Below, one piece after another: positions 9,515-18,611 of a stretch of DNA of 30,469 bases. Every line of letters starts with the position of its first letter. Positions within the stretch are counted from its first letter, which is position 1. Under the pieces are notes generated by a model. The model was not told the DNA's origin. It worked only from the letters and a program-made list of their open reading frames with translations, and searched no databases. Made by a program: the position numbers and the translations under genes. The DNA comes from Nemertoderma westbladi (Eukaryota > Xenacoelomorpha > Nemertodermatida > Nemertodermatidae): positions 1 to 30,469 of the forward strand of contig JAUCBJ010007499.1 of assembly GCA_032718475.1 (NCBI GenBank). The letters run 5' to 3'.

Positions 9515-9814
9515 GTATTCGTACAACATTTTATAGCCCTTTACTAATATGGTTAATTAATAATAGTGGTCGTGATGGTTCATGGTTAAATATACACTAC
9601 TATTTATCAGCAACCCTTAGCGGTAACCATAGTAACTAAGTGGGCCCATAAAGATCGTATAATATTTTTAACCAAACATAATTATTTGTTATCTCATTAA
9701 TATTATATATTTTGATTATAAATTTTTATTATTTCAGAACGCTATATTATTTTATTTGTTTGAAGTTTAAAGTTGAATTTTTATATAAATAATTAATATT
9801 TAATAGAATCAACC

Positions 9815-10573
9815 ATGTTAATGATTTACATATCAGCCTTACTTTTGATCCATCTGATATCTTTATGCCACGGAATAGATGACACCTACGATTCTACAAA
9901 ACTCAAACTCACCATAGAAGATCCTATTGGTAAGAACTGTGTGGAGGAGGGAGATAACTTAACGTTAAGTTATCAACTCACAAGCGATATAGTCATCAAC
10001 GATATAAGAGGGATCCATGGATTGATTGGCGGTTATCCTGTATTTCGGTTGAACTACGAGGATGGGGAAATAAACGTGGAGCGATTCGACGGTTATACTA
10101 ATAATAGTTTAATAGTTTCAGTTTCGGGACGACCTGTAGTAATCAGAGTTACTTATACTAACGTCCATGTTACTAGTGAGAGAGTGGAAGGGCGGCATAT
10201 AAAACGGGAGGTTGGGAGACACTGGATGAATATAGTGTTAAAGAAGCAGGGCGATGATGTGACGACATACCTGCATCCATCAATAGAAATACACAAGTGC
10301 GCGGTTAATGCGGAATCGGACCAACAACAACCAACTGAAGAAGGGAAAGATGTAGTTGAACCTAACGGCTCAACCTCCATCGCACCCGATATAACAACCA
10401 CTGGTGTTGTAGAAGATGTAGTTGAACATAACGGCCCAACCTCCATCGCACCCGATATAACAACCACTGGTGTTAGAGAAGATGTAGTTGAACCTAACGG
10501 CCCAACCTCAATCGCACTCAATGTAACCCCTAGTATATTACTTACTCTCCTCCTATTGGTTATTGTATTATGA
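9815..10573 (+). CDS. Gene 1: secreted, probably GPI-anchored array protein, type I (252 aa)
   Basis: The family is not recognised. The ATG at 9815 has a good context (ACCATG). Residues 1-20 form a signal peptide ending near LCHG. The mature ectodomain (about 21-165) has only two cysteines, C42 and C162, at its two ends, which could form one disulfide. Beta-strand-like alternation (GDNLTLSYQL, VVIRVTYTNVHV) suggests a sandwich fold, but no immunoglobulin signature is proven. N-glycosylation sequons lie at N48, N96, N184 and N236. A stalk of 22-residue repeats starting DVVE follows (179-200, 201-222, partial 223-240). The last 14 residues are hydrophobic with nothing after them, as in GPI signals. 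The gene is intronless across the coding region. A candidate AATAAA lies at 11037. The ectodomain differs from gene 3 mainly by replacement changes. Role in surface recognition is inference. Confidence 0.8.
   Translation: MLMIYISALLLIHLISLCHGIDDTYDSTKLKLTIEDPIGKNCVEEGDNLTLSYQLTSDIVINDIRGIHGLIGGYPVFRLNYEDGEINVERFDGYTNNSLIVSVSGRPVVIRVTYTNVHVTSERVEGRHIKREVGRHWMNIVLKKQGDDVTTYLHPSIEIHKCAVNAESDQQQPTEEGKDVVEPNGSTSIAPDITTTGVVEDVVEHNGPTSIAPDITTTGVREDVVEPNGPTSIALNVTPSILLTLLLLVIVL
10349..10534 (+). repeat. 66-bp stalk repeats in gene 1
   Basis: Two full 66-bp units and a partial third encode the DVVEPNG stalk. Gene 2 has one full unit and a partial second, as do genes 3 and 4. Repeat number is therefore a source of length variation within the family. 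Confidence 0.9.
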
Positions 10574-11466
10574 AGAATTATTAGCTGAGAATGAAATATG
10601 ATTGGCTTATTATTATTGGCTGATTGGCGTTAATTGCATATTTTTTTGTAATATAATTAACAACTAAAAATTACTATTTATCTGGAATCTCAAAAATAAT
10701 AAGTAAAGATTCGCGCCATAAGATGAATAATGTAAAGAATCCGATTGAATCTAACTGATAATAATTATTACGTTGTCTTGTAACAAAATTTATAGATTAT
10801 GTCCAAATGTTTTTAGTGAATTAACATTTACGCTTGTGGCAGATAGAGGGCGACGAAATTTTAACATTTATTTTTAATCCAATTTTTTACCCTAAGTTAG
10901 TCACATAAAGTCATAAAACATACAAAACTACCCACAAGTAGAAATTATATCCATTTAAGTTACGGCGTTGTCGATTATGAAAGAGCTAATCCTATTGGCT
11001 AGTTACCTGAATATTATATGATCAGATATTTTGTTAAATAAATATTCACATTCTTTAACAAATTAATTTTGTTAATTTTTTAACAAACATTCCTATATGA
11101 TAAGATGATCTTGATGAATATTTCATATTTACCACTTTGACAATCTCTTTAATAAGGGGAGTTCAGAAATTGACTAGTAATTTCTAACCCGTCATTTAGG
11201 AAACTGGATTTTATCCAAACTAATTGATGTTTAGCATACTTGTATACAATAGGTGAAAAAATAATATATTTCATATAAATATATTATTAAAAAATAATAT
11301 ACAAAGTATTTCAATGAAAAATTTGAGAAATTTTAATTTTCTAGTCGACAGACAGTCGAGTGTCTGTTTTTTGTATAACCGTTAGACAGACATTGTAGGT
11401 TTTTTTCTAAATTGAAAAATTACATCGTAGATTGTTGGGTTTTGAAGACAGTATAATGTTGGGAAC
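10574..11466 (+). other. Module A downstream region of gene 1
   Basis: AT-rich 3' flank with no gene seen. A candidate polyadenylation signal AATAAA is at 11037-11042. A 7-bp inverted repeat ACAGACA/TGTCTGT (11348-11367) is followed by T5. The segment is repeated at 18612-19504 and 21408-22300, and its first 350 bp also follow genes 3 and 4 in a diverged form. Confidence 0.6.
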
Positions 11467-11919
11467 AACAATAATAAGAAAAACATGACGATTGTCAATA
11501 AGTATGGAATATTATAATAAATCGTTTAGTTACTGTAATTAATCTCTAGATAAATATCATTAAATAGAGGCATTGCATAGCTACGTAATAGTATACTAGT
11601 ATTACAATTACAAACTTTCAAAAACAAGAATTAAAACTAACAAATAATACCATGAAGAGTTTATATACCGTTTGAGTTATTATTTCCACTCCTTCCCTGT
11701 TACTTGGCATTACACCATACAGTCTCCGATACGTAAACATAAGGGGATTCCAGCACCATCCTCTGCCCCAATACTACGCCACTTAATTTAAATTGCATGA
11801 AAAAATGTATCTTGTCTATATCTCATGACGTGAAATATTGTTACACATAGAAAGCTGAAGGGTCTAACATACCTACTGTAAAAGTGCAAACACTATAATA
11901 TGTAAATATACTACTACTA

Positions 11920-12615
11920 GGATCGGCATGCTGCATTGCAGCTGCATTTTTAAGAATGATGTGCCGGCTTGTCGACAAAATTGCGCCGCCACAACTCCCT
12001 ATCACCCATGACATTTGCTAGATCATCCACATCTTCAAGGCCAGTGTCCTTTAAGATGAGTCTCAAGAAAGTCATGGGCTGTCACCATGCTTATTCACTC
12101 CATGAGGCTGCCAAAGTACAAGATTATGCACTGGCTGGTCCTCACGGCGAAAGCAATGTCCTGCAAAGCGGAGGCGGATTTGTTCTAGTGTCAAGCTTGG
12201 GGGAACCAATGAGACACCTCCAATGTTATATAGTGTCTGGTTGGAGATGTGTGCATTGTACTTGACACAATGAACCCGGCGTAGCATTCTTGTGAATGTG
12301 CCATCCAGAGATTTGGTGTCCTCAGCAGTTAGAGCCCAGCATGGACTCCCGTAGAGGAGTACTGGAACTACTGCTGCTCTAAATAATCGGACCTTAAGTT
12401 TCCGATTAATTCTAGGTGACTTCCAAATCCTGGAAAGCTTATTCAAGGCTGCCCATGCCTTTCCCTTACGTATTCGAATGTCCTCACCTGACTTCCGGAT
12501 CCATGATCCCAGGTAACAGAAGTCGTCCACATGCTCAACCATACCATCCTTTGAGACCAAATCGGTGCGGTGCCTAAAATCTGCACCAGAGGGAATTGAA
12601 AATGATAAATCACCT
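11920..12615 (-). pseudogene. RT C-terminal relic of LINE family 2, in B1
   Basis: The minus-strand frame closing at 12072 encodes about 180 residues typical of the region after the RT catalytic box: DFCYLGSWI, a Lys/Arg-rich helix, KVRLFRAAVVPVLLYG, a TRMLRRV segment and RLRFAGHCFRR. It lacks the endonuclease and the catalytic motifs. The apparent start codon at 12635 is not its own: the first codons (MKTIL) lie in sequence that belongs to the adjoining promoter module, so real RT homology begins about GDLSFSIPSG. It is a 5'-truncated or broken insertion, and a diverged copy is at 4123-4745. Confidence 0.85.
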
Positions 12616-12898
12616 TTATATAAGATTGTCTTCATAATATATTAAGTTTTCATTAATTATTGATATTTATTATGTTTGTTACAATAATTCTAGAATAATC
12701 ATAGATAACAACTCTTTGAAAAAAAACAATATTAGTATTTTCTATAATTACCGAATATCCCATTAACCTCTCTTTCCTGGTAACACGATTACTATGCTAC
12801 GATTACTACAACAATAAGTAATAGTGAAAGATCATCCGCCATCCATGCGGTGTTTCCTAGCAACTATATACACAATACCGACCGTGGTATTTTTTTAA
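12616..12898 (+). pseudogene. Orphan 5' end of a type II gene, in B1
   Basis: Positions 12616-12888 match 25193-25465 (the promoter and first codons of gene 3) with one noticed substitution near the start of the transcript region. The ATG at 12845 opens 17 codons beginning MRCFLATIYTIPTVV, then the frame leaves the gene, reads two Phe codons and stops at 12896-12898. The fragment thus has the promoter, a short upstream reading frame (12794-12817) and half of the signal peptide, but no body. It abuts the RT relic at 12895-13125. Whether it is transcribed cannot be told. Confidence 0.8.
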
Positions 12899-13125
12899 CT
12901 TTTACTAGAAAATAAGTTTAGTATTTGAATTTTTGATTTCTTGACTGAGAGAATCCAAATGACTGGGCCTTGAAAAGAGATGGATTTGTGTGCAGAGTCG
13001 AGACGGATCGGTGGAATATAACAATTGCAGGACGATGCAGCGCGGGTGTTATATGTGTGAATACTTGTGGTTTTATGGAACAAATGGGTGAGGGGGTGGG
13101 AAGGTTTGTGGAAGACGTCATGCAT
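12895..13125 (-). pseudogene. CR1/L2-type RT extreme C-terminus relic, in B1
   Basis: The minus-strand frame contains HLFHK, IHTYNTRAASS, IPPIRLD, KSISFQGPVIWI. This is the order found at the end of CR1/L2-type proteins (compare HNYPTR and SASVLWNKIP in the intact element at 196-3270). A TAA lies in frame two codons above the apparent start, so this is a fragment and not a gene. It belongs to a lineage different from both elements on the left. Confidence 0.7.
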
Positions 13126-13329
13126 ACATGGTTACATGCTACAGACTTCGAATTTATATACAGTCGTTCATCGTTCTAGAGGCAAGAAATTTAATTTTTG
13201 ATAAATTGGAAACAGTTGGTACAATTTCAAGGCATTTTATACTTGGGTTGTTTGGCGCGGACGTGGTGTGGTGTTCTAGAATATCGAAAAAAAATGAAGA
13301 GAGCTGCTGAGCTGAAGATTTAAGAAGAC

Positions 13330-13383
13330 GGTTGAACCGAGCCCGAATTTCACGTCAGGCAAACGAGACTTACCGCTGCGCCG
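13330..13383 (-). mobile_element. tRNA-like SINE fragment, in B1
   Basis: On the minus strand, CGGCGCAGCGG (13373-13383) matches the Pol III A box at 10 of 11 positions. GGTTCAACC (13330-13338) matches the core of the B box, 45 bases downstream, which is the spacing in tRNAs. The stems do not pair well, so this is not a functional tRNA gene but could be the head of a tRNA-derived SINE. Confidence 0.35.
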
Positions 13384-13864
13384 GTACTTCACTTTCCGTT
13401 CACTAGTAAGAAACAATAATAAGAAAAACATGACGATTGTCAATAAGTATGGAATATTATAATAAATCGTTTAGTTACTGTAATTAATCTCTAGATAAAT
13501 ATCATTAAATAGAGGCATTGCATAGCTACGTAATAGTATACTAGTATTACAATTACAAACTTTCAAAAACAAGAATTAAAACTAACAAATAATACCATGA
13601 AGAGTTTATATACCGTTTGAGTTATTATTTCCACTCCTTCCCTGTTACTTGGCATTACACCATACAGTCTCCGATACGTAAACATAAGGGGATTCCAGCA
13701 CCATCCTCTGCCCCAATACTACGCCACTTAATTTAAATTGCATGAAAAAATGTATCTTGTCTATATCTCATGACGTGAAATATTGTTACACATAGAAAGC
13801 TGAAGGGTCTAACATACCTACTGTAAAAGTGCAAACACTATAATATGTAAATATACTACTACTA

Positions 13865-14560
13865 GGATCGGCATGCTGCATTGCAGCTGCATTTTTAAGA
13901 ATGATGTGCCGGCTTGTCGACAAAATTGCGCCGCCACAACTCCCTATCACCCATGACATTTGCTAGATCATCCACATCTTCAAGGCCAGTGTCCTTTAAG
14001 ATGAGTCTCAAGAAAGTCATGGGCTGTCACCATGCTTATTCACTCCATGAGGCTGCCAAAGTACAAGATTATGCACTGGCTGGTCCTCACGGCGAAAGCA
14101 ATGTCCTGCAAAGCGGAGGCGGATTTGTTCTAGTGTCAAGCTTGGGGGAACCAATGAGACACCTCCAATGTTATATAGTGTCTGGTTGGAGATGTGTGCA
14201 TTGTACTTGACACAATGAACCCGGCGTAGCATTCTTGTGAATGTGCCATCCAGAGATTTGGTGTCCTCAGCAGTTAGAGCCCAGCATGGACTCCCGTAGA
14301 GGAGTACTGGAACTACTGCTGCTCTAAATAATCGGACCTTAAGTTTCCGATTAATTCTAGGTGACTTCCAAATCCTGGAAAGCTTATTCAAGGCTGCCCA
14401 TGCCTTTCCCTTACGTATTCGAATGTCCTCACCTGACTTCCGGATCCATGATCCCAGGTAACAGAAGTCGTCCACATGCTCAACCATACCATCCTTTGAG
14501 ACCAAATCGGTGCGGTGCCTAAAATCTGCACCAGAGGGAATTGAAAATGATAAATCACCT
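13865..14560 (-). pseudogene. RT C-terminal relic of LINE family 2, in B2
   Basis: Duplicate of 11920-12615 with the same 187-codon frame (14017-14580), protein-identical to that in B1. Confidence 0.85.
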
Positions 14561-14843
14561 TTATATAAGATTGTCTTCATAATATATTAAGTTTTCATTA
14601 ATTATTGATATTTATTATGTTTGTTACAATAATTCTAGAATAATCATAGATAACAACTCTTTGAAAAAAAACAATATTAGTATTTTCTATAATTACCGAA
14701 TATCCCATTAACCTCTCTTTCCTGGTAACACGATTACTATGCTACGATTACTACAACAATAAGTAATAGTGAAAGATCATCCGCCATCCATGCGGTGTTT
14801 CCTAGCAACTATATACACAATACCGACCGTGGTATTTTTTTAA
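14561..14843 (+). pseudogene. Orphan 5' end of a type II gene, in B2
   Basis: Duplicate of 12616-12898, with the ATG at 14790 and the same stop after 17 codons. Confidence 0.8.
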
Positions 14844-15070
14844 CTTTTACTAGAAAATAAGTTTAGTATTTGAATTTTTGATTTCTTGACTGAGAGAATC
14901 CAAATGACTGGGCCTTGAAAAGAGATGGATTTGTGTGCAGAGTCGAGACGGATCGGTGGAATATAACAATTGCAGGACGATGCAGCGCGGGTGTTATATG
15001 TGTGAATACTTGAGGTTTTATGGAACAAATGGGTGAGGGGGTGGGAAGGTTTGTGGAAGACGTCATGCAT
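14840..15070 (-). pseudogene. CR1/L2-type RT C-terminus relic, in B2
   Basis: Duplicate of 12895-13125 with one replacement (Thr to Ser before IHTYNTR) caused by the TTGTGG/TTGAGG marker difference. Confidence 0.7.
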
Positions 15071-15274
15071 ACATGGTTACATGCTACAGACTTCGAATTT
15101 ATATACAGTCGTTCATCGTTCTAGAGGCAAGAAATTTAATTTTTGATAAATTGGAAACAGTTGGTACAATTTCAAGGCATTTTATACTTGGGTTGTTTGG
15201 CGCGGACGTGGTGTGGTGTTCTAGAATATCGAAAAAAAATGAAGAGAGCTGCTGAGCTGAAGATTTAAGAAGAC

Positions 15275-15328
15275 GGTTGAACCGAGCCCGAATTTCACGT
15301 CAGGCAAACGAGACTTACCGCTGCGCCG
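15275..15328 (-). mobile_element. tRNA-like SINE fragment, in B2
   Basis: Duplicate of 13330-13383 with the same A-box-like and B-box-like words. Confidence 0.35.
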
Positions 15329-15354
15329 GTACTTCACTTTCCGTTCACTAGTAC

Positions 15355-16304
15355 CCAAGGTATTGTTCGTGGTAATTTCCTGCACATTTAAGGCCCGGGT
15401 TCTTACCTTGAATCAATCCTCGCGCCCACGCGCTCAGGCCCTTCGCGATTTCAGGTACGGCCCGCCCCCCCTACTCCACTCTGCTCGCTTCCTCTCCACT
15501 CCGATTTTCGCGTTTTTAGAATATTCGGTGACGGTTCTATTTAAACACTATTCTGTGATCAATGGAGATGTTTCTTTATTATATTTCAATATTTGACATT
15601 TTTTTATCAAATGTATTAAGTTAAGCTTTCTAATTTAAGAGGTAAACAAACATTTGCTATTTTCACTTAATTAACAGCTTTAATTTCTTTGCATTGCAGT
15701 AATTGTTTTATTGCAATTTTTTTAATAATTAAATTAAACTGAGCTTTCTAAATTAAGACGTAAACAAGCAATTGCTATTTTCACATGATTAACAGCTTTA
15801 ATTTCTTGTCATTGCAGTTATTATTAATTCTCATGTCTGACATGTCTATAAGCAGAGCTAGTGTAGCACCTGCCTATCCTACGGATGAAGGGAAGGGGGG
15901 GGGGGGGGGGGGGGGGGTGGAGGTTAGCCGCGTCAGAAGTCAAAGGGTCGTATTGGACCTGAAAATCCAGATCCAAAACTAAACTTGGGCCGTCACTCAC
16001 TATCACAACTGTTGTATGATTAACAAAGGTGAGATAAAAAGTATACAAAAATGGGAGAAAAATAGGAGAGAAATTGGAATTATTGAAATTGGATTATGGA
16101 TTGCATGGTGGTGTCACACTATACGGGAAAATCGACACAAATAAAATCCGATGACTCTTAAAAAAACAAAATCTGTAACCTGGTCTATCATCCTTTCGTT
16201 TATTGTTTTGGATACAATATCGTGCCACGGGGGGATAGAAATATGTAATTTCTCCCCGAGTGAAACATGTTTGTAGTTATTTCATTTTAATGTCGTAATT
16301 ATAA
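15355..16304 (+). repeat. Module C, copy 1 (C1)
   Basis: A 950-bp spacer found three times (also 24244-25192 and 28168-29120). It opens with a GC-rich 170 bp containing GGCCCGCCCCCC, then two diverged tandem segments of about 90-100 bases 118 bases apart (GCTTTCTAA near 15624 and 15742). Each segment ends in a pyrimidine-rich CATTGCAG that resembles a 3' splice site. A run of 23 G follows (15895-15917). Reading frames here start at non-ATG codons or run through the G tract, and none is supported as a gene. Confidence 0.7.
15895..15917 (+). repeat. G tract in C1
   Basis: 23 consecutive G bases here, 22 in C2 (24784-24805) and 26 in C3 (28708-28733). This is a length-variable mononucleotide tract. 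Confidence 0.9.
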
Positions 16305-16369
16305 TTATATAAGATTGTCTTCATAATATATTAAGTTTTCATTAATTATTGATATTTATTATGTTTGTT
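16305..16369 (+). promoter_or_regulatory. Truncated type II promoter remnant
   Basis: Matches the first 65 bases of the type II promoter block (25193-25257) and then diverges at 16370. After 16 unrelated bases the second 8.1-kb unit begins. C1 therefore probably once led into a type II gene that was lost at the duplication join. Confidence 0.75.
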
Positions 16370-16385
16370 TATTGTTATTATTGTT

Positions 16386-17918
16386 TGACAGTCCTGTCTG
16401 ACAGTCCCTACCAATAGTGAAAGATGTCATGCATTTCTGTATAATTCAGTAGCACTGCAGTATTGAAGAATGTATAGTCTAACTAACTGTACAACATTAG
16501 TATACACTAATAAATAGCGCCAAATGCAGCATTTCACGGTTTATTATGCTTGATTAGTAAATTTGACAATCATGCTGCCTGTATTTCACTAGTTATAACT
16601 CTGTCCCTATCAGTACTCGTATCATTTAAAAGCCTCGTTGTGCTCGACCTGTTATTCTGGTGGCCAAATTAGATAGGACAAATCAAAATGACTGGACCAC
16701 CAGGCATATGCAATATTATGTTCTCCGGTATGGAAAGGGTTAAACACAGGGGGGGGGTGGGGGTGGGGGTGGGGGGGTGTTCAATGTTTTTTGTTCGAAC
16801 TCTAAAACAAACGCAGTTGAGAATTAGAAGTTTTCGAGTTATATCACTATTTTTTAACCCTACTTTTGGCACATTTTCGAGACGTTTTTTTCCAAATTAC
16901 ATTTCATGAAATATGATTTGCAACATCTATATTTTTTATTTAGACCGGGTTTTGGTGTTCGCAATTATATGGAATTCATATAAAAATTCATATAATTTTT
17001 TCGACGGATTCCAAATTTTGGAGCCAGCACCAAATTTTTAAAAATGAGTTGAACTTATTTTTTGCGCAATAGGGTTTTTGGGATTATGTTTTCGAAGAAA
17101 TATATACGAGTTGCACCAGGCATAACAAAAATGTATTTTTCGGTGCTCGGTACAAAATTTGGTGAAGCGCGAAATTTTGAAAATCCATTCAGTTCAAGTG
17201 ATTGTGACTAATAATTATTGCTCGCATTTCATAGGTTTATGGGGGTTTTAATTCAATTGAATATATAGTGTAAAGATCATAGAAAAATGGTGAATGCCTA
17301 CCACTTCATCCGTTCATGGAATATATAATTATCTAACAAGACACTTGTCAAGACACCCATCAAACTTGTATTTTTCGGCGGTGGCTGAAAAGTTTTGTCA
17401 CAGCACTAAATTTTTGAAAATCCATATTTTTTTATTTTTTTTTGCAAATATATCAATAGATTAGTATCATCTCGTTTCTATTGCGTTAACGGGTTTATGA
17501 GGGTCCTGAATCCGATGGAATAAAAAAAAACAGCTCACTGGACATCTCAAATTTATACTTTTATTTGGGAAGGGGGTGGGGGGAGTGTCAATATGACCCC
17601 CCCCCCCCCCCCTCCCCGGTATTCGTACAACATTTTATAGCCCTTTACTAATATGGTTAATTAATAATAGTGGTCGTGATGGTTCATGGTTAAATATACA
17701 CTACTATTTATCAGCAACCCTTAGCGGTAACCATAGTAACTAAGTGGGCCCATAAAGATCGTATAATATTTTTAACCAAACATAATTATTTGTTATCTCA
17801 TTAATATTATATATTTTGATTATAAATTTTTATTATTTCAGAACGCTATATTATTTTATTTGTTTGAAGTTTAAAGTTGAATTTTTATATAAATAATTAA
17901 TATTTAATAGAATCAACC
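16386..17918 (+). other. Module A upstream region of gene 2
   Basis: Duplicate of 8283-9814, including the G-quadruplex-like tract (16749-16778), the diverged repeats and the facing G/C tracts (C run of 16 at 17597-17612). No gene is supported. Confidence 0.6.
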
Positions 17919-18611
17919 ATGTTAATGATTTACATATCAGCCTTACTTTTGATCCATCTGATATCTTTATGCCACGGAATAGATGACACCTACGATTCTA
18001 CAAAACTCAAACTCACCATAGAAGATCCTATTGGTAAGAACTGTGTGGAGGAGGGAGATAACTTAACGTTAAGTTATCAACTCACAAGCGATATAGTCAT
18101 CAACGATATAAGAGGGATCCATGGATTGATTGGCGGTTATCCTGTATTTCGGTTGAACTACGAGGATGGGGAAATAAACGTGGAGCGATTCGACGGTTAT
18201 ACTAATAATAGTTTAATAGTTTCAGTTTCGGGACGACCTGTAGTAATCAGAGTTACTTATACTAACGTCCATGTTACTAGTGAGAGAGTGGAAGGGCGGC
18301 ATATAAAACGGGAGGTTGGGAGACACTGGATGAATATAGTGTTAAAGAAGCAGGGCGATGATGTGACGACATACCTGCATCCATCAATAGAAATACACAA
18401 GTGCGCGGTTAATGCGGAATCGGACCAACAACAACCAACTGAAGAAGGGAAAGATGTAGTTGAACCTAACGGCTCAACCTCCATCGCACCCGATATAACA
18501 ACCACTGGTGTTGTAGAAGATGTAGTTAAACCTAACGGCTCAACCTCCATCGCACCCAATGTAACCCCTAGTATATTACTTACTCTCCTCCTATTGGTTA
18601 TTGTATTATGA
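17919..18611 (+). CDS. Gene 2: secreted, probably GPI-anchored array protein, type I (230 aa)
   Basis: Same protein as gene 1 through the signal peptide and ectodomain (no amino-acid difference seen up to the stalk), then one 22-residue stalk repeat fewer. The stalk reads DVVEPNGSTSIAPDITTTGVVE followed by a last unit beginning DVVKPNGS and ending NVTPS, then the same hydrophobic tail. Start context, two cysteines and the first three sequons are as in gene 1. The identity of ectodomain and flanks with gene 1 dates the 8.1-kb duplication as very recent, and the stalk changed after or during it. Candidate AATAAA at 19075-19080. Function is unknown. Its surface location is inferred from the signal peptide and the terminal hydrophobic segment. 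Confidence 0.8.
   Translation: MLMIYISALLLIHLISLCHGIDDTYDSTKLKLTIEDPIGKNCVEEGDNLTLSYQLTSDIVINDIRGIHGLIGGYPVFRLNYEDGEINVERFDGYTNNSLIVSVSGRPVVIRVTYTNVHVTSERVEGRHIKREVGRHWMNIVLKKQGDDVTTYLHPSIEIHKCAVNAESDQQQPTEEGKDVVEPNGSTSIAPDITTTGVVEDVVKPNGSTSIAPNVTPSILLTLLLLVIVL

Larger units (their letters stand above)
8283..9814 (+). other. Module A upstream region of gene 1
   Basis: About 1.5 kb without a supported gene. It holds a G-quadruplex-like tract (8646-8675), diverged tandem repeats (about 8840-9440), facing G and C tracts (9466-9514), and the gene-proximal 300 bp. The last part contains TTATTATTTCAG (ending near 9738), which resembles a 3' splice site and would allow a 5' non-coding exon, and an ACC just before the ATG that is a good start context. 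Confidence 0.55.
11467..13409 (+). repeat. Module B, copy 1 (B1)
   Basis: A 1.94-kb module tandemly repeated at 13412-15354 with a spacing of 1,945 bases. It carries an RT relic, an orphan type II promoter and signal-peptide start, a second RT relic, and a tRNA-like fragment. The copies differ at very few bases. One marker is TTGTGGTTTT in B1 and B3 versus TTGAGGTTTT in B2 and B4 (near 13070). Confidence 0.9.
13412..15354 (+). repeat. Module B, copy 2 (B2)
   Basis: Tandem duplicate of B1. The join reads ACTAGTAAG followed by AACAATAAT (13404-13420), where B1 ends and B2 begins, with two or three unmatched bases. B2 is followed by module C, the arrangement also seen after B4. Confidence 0.9.
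8283..16385 (+). repeat. 8.1-kb tandem unit, copy 1
   Basis: The unit starts with TGACAGTCC and is repeated from 16386 at a spacing of 8,103 bases. It contains module A with gene 1, two B modules (11467-13409 and 13412-15354), module C (15355-16304) and the first 65 bases of the type II promoter. Over the first 1.2 kb no base difference from copy 2 was noticed, and the first offset change is one C in the tract at 9494. Confidence 0.9.

Noticed and set aside
9929-9936. Splice donor GGTAAGAA inside the coding region of all four genes
   Set aside because: The frame is open through it in every copy and no paired acceptor is evident. It encodes conserved IGKN residues before the first cysteine.
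9875-10310. Immunoglobulin V-type domain in the array proteins
   Set aside because: Strand-like segments are visible, but the cysteines lie at the domain ends and the usual Trp core and the Tyr-x-Cys motif are absent. A structure search is needed before naming a fold.
10153-10521. Minus-strand frames of 61-122 codons opposite the stalks (also 18257, 21170, 25772, 29700)
   Set aside because: Antisense shadows of the 66-bp repeats. They vary with repeat number and have no start context or domain.
11969-12265. 98-codon plus-strand frame repeated four times (also 13914, 20007, 22803)
   Set aside because: It lies antisense to the RT C-terminal relic and has no features of its own. It is a shadow of the open minus-strand frame.
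12884-12892. Donor GTG|GTATTT after the orphan start codon, spliced to an acceptor in gene 1 (TATCAG near 9836 or its duplicate)
   Set aside because: The phases do not match: the donor leaves a complete codon, and the acceptor would put the gene body out of frame.
13128-13310. 60-codon plus-strand frame starting MVTCYRLRIY (also 15073, 23962, 27886)
   Set aside because: No signal, domain or codon evidence. It overlaps the tRNA-like region and is repeated only with module B.
15363-15596. 77-codon frame in module C (also 24252, 28176)
   Set aside because: It begins at a TTG, has no ATG near the start and no recognisable domain. Its repetition only reflects duplication of C.
15785-15982. 65-codon frame running through the G tract in C
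   Set aside because: It includes a poly-Gly run from a length-variable G tract (23, 22, 26), so the frame is not stable between copies.
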